Below, piece after piece: positions 10,846 to 21,284 of a stretch of DNA of 64,000 bases. A model generated the notes under the pieces. The model worked only from the letters and a program-made list of their open reading frames with translations. It was not told where the DNA came from and ran no database searches. The stretch lies in contig NC_091944.1 of NCBI RefSeq assembly GCF_041260155.1, positions 15,697,272 through 15,761,271 on the forward strand, read 5' to 3'. The DNA comes from Ptychodera flava (Eukaryota > Hemichordata > Enteropneusta > Ptychoderidae). Each line of letters opens with the position of its first letter. Position 1 is the first letter of the stretch. The position numbers and the translations under genes were made by a program.

Positions 10846-11062
10846 TTTTTCAGCCCGGGGCCGCACAGGGTGCGAAGGGTTAATGAATCAAATCTGATGA
10901 AATTTTTTTTTCATGGGGGGGGGGGGGTCACATTTTACAATTGATGAATTGAGGGGGGGTCAAATTTTAGAAATCTGATTTGGAGGGGGGGTCGCTTTTT
11001 ACATTTCATTTGTCGCTCAAATTCCACCAACCCCCCCCTCCCCGTAAATAACGAATGCTCCC

Positions 11063-13070
11063 TAAAGGCTGAACACAGACTGTTCAAATCAATACGTACG
11101 ATCTTGATCGATTCTAAAATAACCGAACCAACAAAAACAAAATGTCAACACTCCGTCCCTCTTACCGCAGGAAGAGTTACTAAAAGGGGACATCTCTATC
11201 TTTCGCAATGTTGACTAACCCATAAAATCCCTGATAACTCCACGGATTAGCATAATTAGTTGTGTTGACTAATTAATTACAAGATGTTTATATGAGAGAT
11301 AAACGTCCTCGTAAAGGGGGGGGGGGTTAAAATAAAAAAAAGAGTCAAGAGGCTAGGTTAGGTTATACAATCATTTATTTTATTTACTCTGATCAGTCAG
11401 AGCCAGAGCGGAACTGATAGAGAAAACAGTGAGAAAAACTCAATACGTCTGGGCTGCCCGTGCTCTTACATGCAAGCAAGTGTGCACCATGTTTAAACTC
11501 AGTGATTTCAGAGGTTCAATCAGTTTTCACTACTGTCTACAGTAGCGTAGGAAACGACAAAATAGTACTTTGTAAGCTTTAAACTCCATGTCAACTCACG
11601 ACTGTCTCATAAAGTGACGGTTGTCGCTTGGATCTTCTCAAAACGTGGGTTGCGTGGATCTTTACAGACAGAGTTTTACCGTCGTTGGGTCACTTTTGTA
11701 AAGACGGTTTTGAATAAATTTAACTCGTAAAGCAACCACCATCGTTTCGTGTTGGTTGTCTTAGCACACCAAGATCTTTCTGCTCTGACCGTCGTTACAA
11801 TCACAAAAAGGTGACAAATGGTCATTAAAACAGGCCAAGTAGTTTCAGAGTTTGTAAAAAGTAGTTCATGCCAAAGTAAATTCTTTTTTTGCGTCCCCGC
11901 GCGCGTAGTTTTTTTTTGGGAGGTTTCATAGAAAAACATAGTTTATTTGAATAATACGTTACCGCGTGGGTTTTCTGCAGACAAATCGTTTCGATTACAA
12001 ATGTTGTAAAAGATATAAATGCCTCAATGCTTGCAGAACGTCATATTGTAAATTATGGAGGTGTAAAAAGGTTTCCGTTTTTAATTCACTTACTATCTTA
12101 CCTGTCAACATATTGAGGCGGGCCAAGAAGAGGTACATTTGGCACAGTAAATTCCTAGAATTTTATCGTCAAATTTCTTACTATGATGAAACGCCGTGCC
12201 ACCTCAGTTATTTATTGCTTTACTCTGTCGCGCTCTATAGCTTTTTGACCGCTGCCGGGGAAACATGTCAGGGCCACGACAATTGTACTCGTGTCCAAAA
12301 TCTAAGAATAATTTAAAAGCACGTGTTTTAAGTGATATAATAAAATATTGTGGCTCTAATTTTTTTATTACCTGAAAGTGAAGAAACTCTCTTCACATTC
12401 GCCAAGGCTTTTAAGCTTACTTGGAAATTTCTCCGACATCTTCGTTGCGTACGGTACAGTAGTCTAACTCTCACCAGTCATTGGAGGTGCCACACGATGG
12501 CCCATGCTTGTGTAAACATAGACGGTAGAGAAACTGTCTATGGCGTACATGAAGACGAACACACAGGTAGAATTGAGGTTGATGGTTTTGTTTACAACAC
12601 AGGAACTCTGCTAGGGCTATAACTTCAGCTCTGATATCGTCTCTTCCCTAGAATATCAATGCCTTTGCTCATTTACTGCAATTCATGTTTGCGTTCTCAG
12701 AAAATGTACATTTACTCCTGTAATATCCACTGTATTCTAATGACTAATTGCCAAGTACTAGTGATCTGTTGATTTTGCAAAATGTTGTATTTACTGCTCG
12801 GTACTTATATCACCACCTGAGGGCGCCAACACGACACGGTATCACCTAACGTACAAGACTGTGACAGATTTACATCATCGAGACATATTGATGCACCTTT
12901 GTTTACATGCTAACTTCTTTGTAGGGCGCCACCAGTGATTTGAGTTTACCTGTCACCTACAATACGGAACAGGAACTAACTTTATGCGAAGCTCAGCTAT
13001 GTTCAGAGCCTTCGAACCGAATGTCTACATGATCTACTCTACACCATTGTATTGAATAAGAAAAAAAGAA
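11063..13070. other. No convincing gene
   Basis: Several open frames of 70-116 codons occur on both strands, but none has a recognisable domain or splice context. One small plus-strand frame ending near 12622 (DGRETVYGVHEDEHTG) looks protein-like by composition, but I could not assign it. A G-run is at 11318-11328. Confidence 0.4.
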
Positions 13071-13463
13071 ATGGAGGGAACTGTAGCAGCAGCAGACGAC
13101 AGTGACGAAACTAATTCGAGTAAGCAAAAGCTGGCGGCTTTGAACGACTGGAATAGCGAGCTGGTGACGAGCATAACACCCAATCACCTCCTCCCACACT
13201 TGAAATGCCTGACAAGTCCCGACTGGGAAAACATCAAAGGACGAGAAAGGACTGAAGGAGCTCGTGCTGGGGCAACGTTACTACTCGAACTGATTGTAAA
13301 GAAGCAAGACTGGTATAGTGATCTCCTGTCAGCGTTACGTGGTGACGATAATAGTCTTGGACATTTAGCAAACAAACTTGAAAATGATAAGTTGGTTGAA
13401 ACACGTTCATATTTTTCAATTTTTCCTGATACAATTCTACGTGTCATGATAACACTACGATGA
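13071..13463 (+). CDS. CARD (death-fold) domain protein or exon, RIG-I-like
   Basis: A 130-codon frame starts at ATG 13071 in a good context (AAGAAATGG). Residues ~21-95 read as one death-fold domain: LNDWNSELVTSITPNHLLPH, then CLTSPDWENI, then GARAGATLLLELIVKKQDWY and SDLLSALRG. The order and spacing match the second CARD of RIG-I (LQPEF...IIPTDIISDL...C, AGAEKLVECLL, W, LKLAL). CARDs pass signals by homotypic contact in antiviral and cell-death pathways in the cytosol. There is no helicase domain downstream in the window, so this is either a CARD-only adaptor or the first exon of a larger gene whose other exons I cannot see. The last ~30 residues show no motif. Confidence 0.6.
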   Translation: MEGTVAAADDSDETNSSKQKLAALNDWNSELVTSITPNHLLPHLKCLTSPDWENIKGRERTEGARAGATLLLELIVKKQDWYSDLLSALRGDDNSLGHLANKLENDKLVETRSYFSIFPDTILRVMITLR

Positions 13464-13802
13464 CTAGACCTGATTACGCCAAAAAAAACTTGCTTCCGCG
13501 TAAACATGGGAAACAGGAAATGACGTCGGGCGGTTCTGGAACTTTTCCATTTTTATTTTTTTTTAATTCTTCACTAAAAGTACCGCAATATCATAGCAAC
13601 ATCCAGCGTGACTTTCAAATGTGCGATGAAAAGTTTTAGGTAGGATGGTTTTAAAACGGAGCAGGTTTAGTTATCGGAAGCACACAAAGTTGAGTCGTTA
13701 AAATTTGAGAGGTAAGTTCCTTTCCTTGTTAGCACTTTGTGAGCCTATTACATTAGGACATGCAATTTGCATAATTTTCAGCAGCTCGTCGCATTACAGT
13801 TT

Positions 13803-13990
13803 TGATGAGAAGTATGATTACTCTTCAGCATGGGCAAATTCAGTAAATTTTCGATCGGATTCGAACTCAAAACGTACGGCACCCAGTAACCTGGCGAAGA
13901 CATCACAATCACAATCAAAACAATACAGCAGCTAAGATTGTAAACTACTCCAAAAAGTAAACTTAACTACAAACTTATTTATTTAAGGCA
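13803..13990. repeat. Dispersed repeat, copy 2 (partner 3306-3412) with an inserted tRNA-like piece
   Basis: Matches 3306-3412 at GAAGTATGATTACTCTTCAGC and at CAGCAGCTAAGATTGT, with ~85 extra bases between. The extra part contains GGATTCGAACTC, a pol III B-box-like sequence, and may be a SINE scrap. Confidence 0.45.
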
Positions 13991-14525
13991 TTACCAAGAT
14001 TTATTTGTAAAAGCGCGGTCATCATGATAATTCATTCATCTTTCAGAAATTCTTGACCTTGACCTTTGACAGGCATACTGCCACTTTAGCACACATGCAT
14101 TGAAAAGTGGCGGCCCCGTAGGAGGACACAGCACTATAACAACTTGCCAACATATGGAATTTTACAACCTTTTTAGTAAAATAATTTAGACTGAAGTGAT
14201 ATACATTAAGGTGATTTCACTTTTATCCGAATTCAAAAAATGATGTTAAAAGAAGTAGTTTTACCTTTGAGCGAAAAATTTCGACCACAGTTAGTTTTAT
14301 AACATGAAACCTTGGCATGAGACGGACAAAATCATGTGCCTGCGCTATGCGCAGTGACTGTCGCAGGTTAGTGATGGTGCAAGCCGTCATAAAGCGCCGC
14401 CACAGTTGCTTTGATTGATAGCTTCGGCCAGTCAGACGCATCACAGGCTGGATGGCACAAACAAATAAAACAGTATTGTCGTATGTAAAATCACGGGAAC
14501 CCTTGTACAGTAAAAAAGATGTAAT

Positions 14526-14613
14526 CGACCACGGTGGGACTCGAACCCACAATCTTCTGATATCTTATTTGTGAATTCGAAGTCAGACGCCTTATCCGTT
14601 AGGCCACGCGGCC
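14526..14613 (-). tRNA. tRNA-Arg(TCG) with a 15-nt intron, copy 1
   Basis: The minus strand folds into a full cloverleaf. The acceptor stem GGCCGCG pairs with CGTGGTC; the D stem is GCCT/AGGC; the anticodon stem is TCTGA/TCAGA with loop CTTCGA-A; the T arm is GTGGG-TTCGAGT-CCCAC. The anticodon is TCG (arginine, CGA codons). After base 37 an insert of ~15 nt (ATTCACAAATAAGAT) separates the loop from the 3' anticodon stem, at the standard eukaryotic intron site. The discriminator is G. 88 nt including intron. Confidence 0.93.
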
Positions 14614-14869
14614 ATCTGTTGTACATGGAAATTCATTTTATATTTTTCTGTATTCACAAACACCTCTGGAGGGGAGCGGGCGGGAAAATACAAAAAAAGT
14701 TCTTTGATCTTTCAGATGGCTCCCCTAACAAAGTCACAACGCGTTCAAACACCCCCTTCTGACTTGCTTTAAACTGGTCACTGGCTGGATGGCACAAACA
14801 AATAAAACATAGTACAGTATTGTTGCACGTAAAATCACAGGAACCCTTCTACAATAAAAGATATGTTAA

Positions 14870-14957
14870 CGACCACGGTGGGACTCGAACCCACAATCTT
14901 CTGATATCTTACTTGTGAATCCGAAGTCAGACGCCTTATCCGTTAGGCCACGCGGCC
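14870..14957 (-). tRNA. tRNA-Arg(TCG) with a 15-nt intron, copy 2
   Basis: Same structure as the first copy, with the same acceptor, D, anticodon and T arms. Base 37 is G rather than A, and the intron reads ATTCACAAGTAAGAT. All stems pair, so both copies look functional. It lies in the second unit of the 336-bp tandem duplication. Confidence 0.94.
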
Positions 14958-15120
14958 ATCTGTCCACCGTGGAAATTCATTTTATATTTTGTTGTATTCA
15001 CAAACACCTCTGGAGGGGAGGGGGCAGGAAAATACAAAAAAAGTTCTTTGTCTTTCAGATGGCTCCCCTAACAAAGTCACAGCGCGTTCAAACGCCCCTT
15101 CTGACTTGCTATAAATTTAA

Positions 15121-16085
15121 AATCTCTCCTTATTAAAATAAAACTGGAGTGAATGGAGAGATTTTTCGGTTTGTTTGTCTTCTAGGGAAGGAGGGCACTC
15201 TTTTGACATATTTTCTCTACAATAACTTGTAAAACAGAAAAAAAAAAACAATTACATAAAAAGGTTTGGCCGGGGAACAGGATGACCTCTTGCACCTGTC
15301 AGGATAACTGAACACTAGAGGCATTAGCTGTACGTTTTGGATAATTTTTCAGTATGTTCTGTTCCGTGTATTGACTGCATTATTTTGTTCCGCTCCCCAC
15401 AGCATTCCAAATAACAAATATTCTGTTTGGCAAAATATGATTCTGTAAATCTGTAATGACCGAAATTATTGTTATTGATGACCTGTGAATTCTAGTCCGG
15501 ACTTGAATTCAATTTTCATCAATGTTTCTGTTGACCCATAGAAAAAGAAGGTTGGAGCAGTTCCGTGTGATCTGGGTTGATGGGTTATCGTAGTCACTTC
15601 TCAGAGGTAATACATTCTTTCCACACTCCGAGAACAGCGGGGGGATTCCCTGCATGTTTTCATTCTCTGATGTAATTTCAATTGTAGTCGGAATACAAGT
15701 ATGTACATTAAGTATTACGGTAGTACGCGTCTCGAAAGTGAAAGACTTAAACCTTTGCTCAAACTCAGGTAAGCTTTCAGCTGGTCTCTTTCAAACTCGA
15801 GATCAAACACCAAGAGTCGCCGTGAAAATTTTGGCACTAGTAACCGTGAAAAATTTGGCACTTAGTCTATGGAAACAAATTATACTGCCTATTATATTTG
15901 AAATTCAAAATGGCCGCTATTCCTATCTTACGTCTAATGTAAAATGCTTTTCTGATTTTCACAAAAATAAGTCGGTGATTTACTCCAAGGGACTCAAAAT
16001 AAGCCCATAGAAGTGGTAGATCAGAAGAGTATTGTAGAAAGCAGCTGAGAGTCTGGATATGTGCCCTAGGGGCGCATTCGAATTC
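15121..16085. other. No gene seen
   Basis: Ordinary AT-rich sequence. An open frame at 15654-16010 has no recognisable domain. Confidence 0.45.
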
Positions 16086-16089
16086 TTAA

Positions 16090-16274
16090 AGGTATACTGT
16101 CACCTGTTCCAATTTTGCCACAGTTGCCATGGAAAGAGAAAATCAAACCAATCACAGATTTTAAGCGGGTGGCCGCTTTTTAAAAACAGCGCCCTCACAT
16201 GGGCATTTTGAATACCAAGGAACGCCCCTTTGACCATATATGGGCATATTTAGAATACAGGTAACTGTATACCT
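16090..16274. mobile_element. TTAA-flanked MITE (piggyBac-like), copy 1
   Basis: The element begins AGGTATACTGTCACCTG and ends CAGGTAACTGTATACCT, inverted repeats of about 17 bp. TTAA lies directly outside both ends (16086-16089 and 16275-16278). TTAA target duplication is typical of piggyBac-type transposons. There is no coding capacity. A near-identical copy is at 60443-60626. Confidence 0.85.
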
Positions 16275-16740
16275 TTAACATCTTGCCCTATAGCTAGTCT
16301 GTAAAGGCGTGTCTTCGTTAAGAGGACATGGTATCGGCTAAATGGAAAGTCTGGATATGCATAAAATAAATCGGAAGGTATTGGCAAGAAAGAACGTCAA
16401 ATGGGCAAATTTATTCCGGCATGGTACATTTACGCAAACATGATGGTTGTGTAAACCATGTCGGAACTGAGGTGTAATTTTGGTTTGCAATTAATAATTC
16501 GATTTGTTAAAAAAAAATGAAACAATACAAATCTAAATTTTAACCATAAATTGATTACACATTATCAAGGCGTATTGTGCAACAAGTCAGCCAAATGATA
16601 AACGAGAGGTAGAATTAAGTTCAATATTTGCTTCATAATTTACTTTCAAATGAACAACAAACAAAAAAACGGAACCGATATGGCCAATGAATGACTAATT
16701 AGAAATGTGGCACCTTAGCAAGGCAATAAAAGATTCGATA

Positions 16741-17101
16741 ACTATCTGGTGCGCACGTGTCTGTATCTAGTGCGCACGTGAAAGTATCTGGCGCCCACCA
16801 GATAGTATCTCGCGCCAGATACTTTCTCGTGGCCACGAGATAGTTTCTCGTGCGCACGTGATAGTTTCTCGGGCGCACGTAATAGTATCTCGTGGCCACG
16901 AGATACTATCTGGTGCGCACCAGATCGCATGCGCACCAGAAACTAACTATCTGGTGCGCACCAGATACTATCATGTGCGCACGAGAAACTACTAGTATCT
17001 CGTGGCCACGAGAAAGTATCTGGTGCGCACGAGATACTATCTGGTGCGCACCAGGTACATTCACGTGCGCACAAGATAGTATCTCGTGCGCACGAGATAA
17101 T
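16741..17101. repeat. Array of 17 near-palindromic 21-bp units centred on GTGCGCAC or GTGGCCAC
   Basis: The unit is close to ATCTSGTGCGCACSAGATACT (S = C or G). About seventeen units follow one another, mostly at an exact 21-bp spacing; two are longer and two shorter. Each unit is itself nearly self-complementary. The variation is concentrated at the S positions in the arms (CTGG/CCAG versus CTCG/CGAG) and at the centre (GCGC versus GGCC). Because 21 is a multiple of three, open frames run through on both strands; these are by-products. The sequence is GC-rich compared with its AT-rich surroundings and no terminal repeats bound it. Confidence 0.9.
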
Positions 17102-17659
17102 AATAATTTTTTTTTTCACAAAAATGTCCCTAATGGGCTTTCGTACCAATGAATTAAGTCGAGTACACGTCCTGTTACTCGCATATTATGAATCTGCGCA
17201 TGTGAAATCAGCCAGCCGCTGGCGCGACTATTAAAATAGAATAGGGTAATCTGAAATATTCATGAATGGCAAATAAAATCCTGAGAATCTGCATATAGTT
17301 TTATGAATTTGCATTTTCTTTGCAGATTTAAGGTAGGTTGTAAAGGGAAAGCAACTCCACACATCGTTCATATTTTGGTTGTTTGCGTTTTATGTATGAT
17401 ATTGTGTATAATATAAGTGTATATCATGTTTGGCTGTTTTATGTAAAATGTTGCTTAGCCATGGCGAGACGTACCCGTAATCTACGTGTCTTGTGTGAAT
17501 CCGCACTGGAGCGGAGAGACTACTGTGACACTACGATCCTTTGGCGCTACGTTCTGACGGTGAAATCGGCTTATATTTCTAAATTCTAGTGAATTCCTGT
17601 GTTTACTAAGTGCGTGCCTGTTCAGTATAAAAATTGAAATAAATAAACATCACGCTTTT
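17102..17659. other. No gene seen
   Basis: AT-rich sequence after the palindrome array. A 68-codon open frame at 17383-17589 shows no known domain. Confidence 0.45.
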
Positions 17660-18005
17660 GTCCTTCTTACACCTCGATTTCAGCCAGGATCTCTGTTGGT
17701 ACGTACTAGAACGCATGTTGCTTTGCGCGTTTTAGAATTCCGCAGGTAAACAAAAGATATCTATTATGTATGTCAATCCGCGACCGGAAGCGCCATCGCA
17801 AATGAAAAATTATCACAAATGGCGATGAACTTTTGAAATCGCACGCATTTTCATCTCCTAAACAATGTTGAATATTATGTAAACTACATATTTATCATCC
17901 CATAAGGTATATGATAAAACCTTTACGGCCCTGATACAGCTTTTGCGGCCCTTGGTCGTACGGCGTACGGGCCCTCGCACGCTTGGGCCCTTCCGCAGTA
18001 ACCCC
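17660..18005. repeat. Dispersed repeat ~340 bp, copy 1 (partner 20145-20470)
   Basis: Shared blocks in order: CTCGATTT, TGTTGGTA, CTTTGC, AGGTAAACAAA, AATGGCGAT, TATTTATCAT, CCATAAGG, GATAAAACCTTTACG, GGGCCCTCGC and GCCCTTCCGC. The copies are clearly related but well diverged. It contains GC-rich stretches and may be an old non-autonomous element. Confidence 0.65.
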
Positions 18006-19590
18006 CTCGGAATATATTATAATTATATCAAGATTCACATGCCTGTGTAAAGCTTTAGTTATTTTACAAGTTCCATGAAGCAGTGCGCTCTAGGGTAAGT
18101 TACGCTTAGAATTTTTATCGGTAGGGTACACGCAGGGTATGTACTCACAGAACTCTATGGCAGATCACACCCTGAACTATATTTTCGTCACTGATGGTTA
18201 GAATATACACGGAGCACTATTTAGCATTGCAAATTTGTGTCATTCTTGCACAAAAATCCGTTGTACTGCACAAAATCGGTTTGTTTTTTTGTTTTGGGTG
18301 TATATACGGTGTTTGATACGATGTAGCCATAGCAATGCATTGTTGAATAATAGGGAAAAGGTCTATTGGGAAAAACGCCCAGGCACATCTTTGTCCAACT
18401 ATGGGCAACTACCTTCATTCTGGTTACTACGCGCTTTGCTATCAGCAAACGTTCCATTCGTAAACAAAGCCAGTCCGAGATTCGAACGTCCACTAGTTCT
18501 GATCGTACGGGCGACTGTGAGGTTAGTCTGGTGACATTTCTCTGGGTCTCATACATAAGTTAATTATTTACAAAGCACTGTATTGATGATGTCTACGTTT
18601 TTTAAAGATTCGATAGTTAGTTGAATAATATGTAACAGGTCTGACCTGAGACGAGCGCAGCGTAGGGTATATCGTCATTGATGTTTTCAGGCAATAGCAT
18701 GCTAATTTTCTGTGTTTGATGCACGATACATATTTTTGGCCATTGAGGTTGAATTGCTGTCAATTGGTTTCTAGAATAACATTTATAGATTATTACAGCA
18801 ATTTAACTCTGAAGTTCCATTAGCTGTATCTTCTGGCGATTTTTCCGTTAGTTTTGATTGAAATGATCACTGGCTCATGTTGAATAGCCTGTCAAATAAC
18901 AGAGAATCGCATATTATTCGGAAACATTACGTGCCCTACAACTAAATAACATGTGATTTTACAACGAAAATTTCAATTTTTGTCCGGACAGAAATACAAA
19001 CTCTGTTGACACGCGAATTGCAACGTAGGCATTCTTCTGCACCTGCGCGAGCCATTTACAGCAATTTCAAAATAAATATTCATTACTTATGCCCGGTACT
19101 TACGTCGTAGTCCATTGTGCGAGCACGTTGCGTAGCCAGATGTCTGGCAATCCACAACGCAATGTTGTTTTGATCCAGCAATAAACGTGAACTTGTACAT
19201 CTGGCGTGATCGCGGCATCACCATATCTGCGTTCTCCCCACCAGCACGCTGAGCACGCCAGACGTCAACAAACGAGCTCGGAAGGGCAACACGTTTGAAC
19301 AAAAATTAGCAGTTTTATGTGGCTATAACATCACTAATCATGTTTGTTTCTTCGTAAAACAACATTTTGCAAAAAATATGAGCCTCCAACATGGAATTTT
19401 CCGAGGTAAAAAATGGTCAAAAGTTACAAATAATGGCCCTTTAACTCTGAAATGCCAAGTTCACTAACGAAAATTATTTAAAACTGGTAAATTACATGAT
19501 TCCGATCAGTTTATTGTAACAGGGGTGGGAACAGAGGCAGTCTAATGTAAAACACGTACTTGATATTCCCGTGGGTAGCTCTCAAGCACA
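18006..19590. other. No convincing gene
   Basis: Open frames of 60-111 codons overlap on both strands near 18217-18563, but none shows a domain, and overlapping opposite-strand frames point to chance. Confidence 0.4.
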
Positions 19591-19599
19591 CGATTTTTG

Positions 19600-19740
19600 A
19601 TTCTCGCGTGAGTTGACCGTTCGTTCTCGCGAGAGTTGGCTTGTTTCAAAATGGCGGCGCCTAGTGATGACCGAACCAGGCTTTCAAAAGTGATCGAAAA
19701 TAGTCATTTTGAACAAAATTTCACACTTTCTTTGGAATAG
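19600..19740 (+). promoter_or_regulatory. Promoter-like cluster: TCTCGCGAGA and YY1-type AAAATGGCGGC
   Basis: TCTCGCGAGA, a perfect palindrome known as an animal core-promoter element, lies at 19625-19634. Sixteen bases downstream is AAAATGGCGGCGCC, matching the YY1-type motif that often overlaps a start codon. The ATG at 19651 opens a 29-codon frame (MAAPSDDRTRLSKVIENS) with no clear donor. The pair of motifs suggests a housekeeping-type promoter or the remains of one; no downstream gene on this strand could be linked. Confidence 0.35.
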
Positions 19741-20144
19741 AGAGATTCTTTTGTCGGAAATACACATTGTCGAGTAGGATTTGTGGTAGATGATATCTTT
19801 AATTTCACGCAATCCGTGTAAAAGTATTCAAAATGGCCGCCTCCATGGAAGTGCACCCTTTTCAAACTCGTAGGTATATAGAGATTCCATTCTAAATTTC
19901 GTGTACACGCGTTAGTCTTAATGCTCGCTTCGAGAGCGGCCGAGATCATGCGATAAAATGATATTGATAAGCTAAACCATCACCCGTCATCACCCACGGC
20001 AGGTCCAAGTACAAGGTCATTTCATCTCGAAATCGCCATAAATTTAAATGCAACATAGGGGCCTACTTCTAGTCCAGCTTTTTTCTGATGACCATGTCTC
20101 GCTGCCGGTGAAACGTAATTTGCGGTAATTTACACCACACCGTA

Positions 20145-20470
20145 TTTATTCTTACTCCTCGATTTACGCCCCATTCCTTGTTGGTATACGTACTTTGCTT
20201 TGCAAGTTCTAAAGGTAAACAAATGACGTCACTGTGTATATCAATACTGGACGAGAAGCGGCCATTGCGTTTCCGAAAAAATTCAAAAATGGCGATAAAT
20301 GTTTTATATAACATGTATCCCTCTCTCCAAATGTTTTCACCATGATCGTAACTATGTATTTATCATGATTCCATAAGGAATAAGATAAAACCTTTACGAC
20401 CCTGATCATCGGTCGTCACGGCGTATGGGCCCTCGCGCGCTCGAGCCCTTCCGCGGTACAACCTAAATCC
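20145..20470. repeat. Dispersed repeat ~340 bp, copy 2 (partner 17660-18005)
   Basis: Second member of the pair, in the same orientation. Its best-conserved part is GATAAAACCTTTACGACCCT, followed by GGGCCCTCGCGCGCTCGAGC. Confidence 0.65.
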
Positions 20471-20997
20471 GCTGAACCCGTATAGACCCGTAAAGATTAT
20501 TATAATATGCTTAGCTAGAATCAGGCAATCGGATTGGCTGGAGCCGGAGTTAATATTCTTAACAAGAAGATCTGCGTGCTGCATAACACTTGTCATCTCG
20601 TGCAAATTTCGACCTCCAGCTTCACAGCTCAACACGCTATAGCCTAATGTCGAACAAGTCTACGGTTTGAGATTTAGTCTGATTCTTAAATTTTAGTTTG
20701 GTGTAGCTCGATGAACCCACAAATGAAGAGTTTGTAAAAGCAGCGACGGCGATGTAGCAACAACATATTTTTTTTTTTGGGGGGGGGGGGCGTTTTTTCA
20801 AGTAAAATTCTTCAAGTTTGATGTGTTATCACGATATCGATGCGCTGCGTTACCGTATTCTATGAAATTAACTGTGCACACGTGCGCCTTCTGAAACATT
20901 CCTTTTCGAGATTTTGTTGAGGGTGGGGTCCTGAAACCTCGTTCCGACTTCGGTCCTAAACAATGGCATTCTCCACTTGTATTTAAATTTAGCATAT
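20471..20997. other. No gene seen
   Basis: Holds a T9-G12 run near 20768-20790 and no coding frame of note. Confidence 0.45.
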
Positions 20998-21184
20998 TAC
21001 GAGGCTATAAATGGTGGGCTCGGGTAGTTGATTGCCGATATAAGACCTCTGGGATGAAAATTGGCATATTTGGGTGAAATACTAGAATTACTTCGCGTAG
21101 CTCAGTGTTTATTTCCCGCCAAATATGCTAATTTTCAACAGACTTATGTACGCAACCAAATACCCTCGTTTGCTGTTTATAACG
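20998..21184. repeat. 185-bp hairpin MITE upstream of the UGT pseudogene
   Basis: The left arm carries GAGGCTATAAATGG, GGGTA, TTG, GAAAATTGGCATATTTGG. The right arm, read as reverse complement, carries ACGTTATAAACAGC, GGGTA, TTG, GAAAATTAGCATATTTGG. It is an imperfect inverted repeat, not shared with the second UGT copy. Confidence 0.6.
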
Positions 21185-21284
21185 TCTAAAGGTTAAAATT
21201 ACTATGACATAGAGTATCAGCAGCTATCAGCGTTCGGGTTACCGCAAAACCTACGTTGGAATCTTACCATTTGACCTGCTGAAA

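Larger units (their letters stand above)
8580..11062. mobile_element. Harbinger-like DNA transposon (non-autonomous), 2.5 kb
   Basis: The left end GGGAGCATTCGTTATTTACG and the right end CGTAAATAACGAATGCTCCC are exact inverted repeats, extending inward through GGGGAGGGGGGTTGGTGGAA with few changes. TAA flanks both sides (8577-8579 and 11063-11065). A three-base TAA duplication with termini starting GGG fits the PIF/Harbinger superfamily. No transposase frame is visible. The interior has a nested foldback (8889-9290), a candidate signal-peptide exon (minus, 10095-10308) and three 175-bp tandem repeats. A partial relative is at 3640-3915. Confidence 0.75.
14448..15120. repeat. 336-bp tandem duplication carrying a tRNA gene in each copy
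   Basis: GCTGGATGGCACAAACAAAT begins both units (14448 and 14784). Both contain AAAATCAC-GGAACCCTT, the tRNA, CACAAACACCTCTGGAGGGG and GATGGCTCCCCTAACAAAGT in the same order. The copies differ at scattered bases, so the duplication is not brand-new. Confidence 0.9.

Noticed and set aside
11966-12316. 116-codon frame before the CARD frame
   Set aside because: Cys/Tyr-rich without a recognisable domain or splice link.
16741-17101. Possible CRISPR array
   Set aside because: Units abut without unique spacers, and the context is an animal genome.
16699-17152. Overlapping frames on both strands with repeated ARDTI / APDTI-like units
   Set aside because: A 21-bp near-palindromic unit reads open in several frames; this is a repeat, not a protein.
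18217-18563. Overlapping frames on both strands (up to 111 codons)
   Set aside because: Mutually overlapping, no domain, no conservation within the window.
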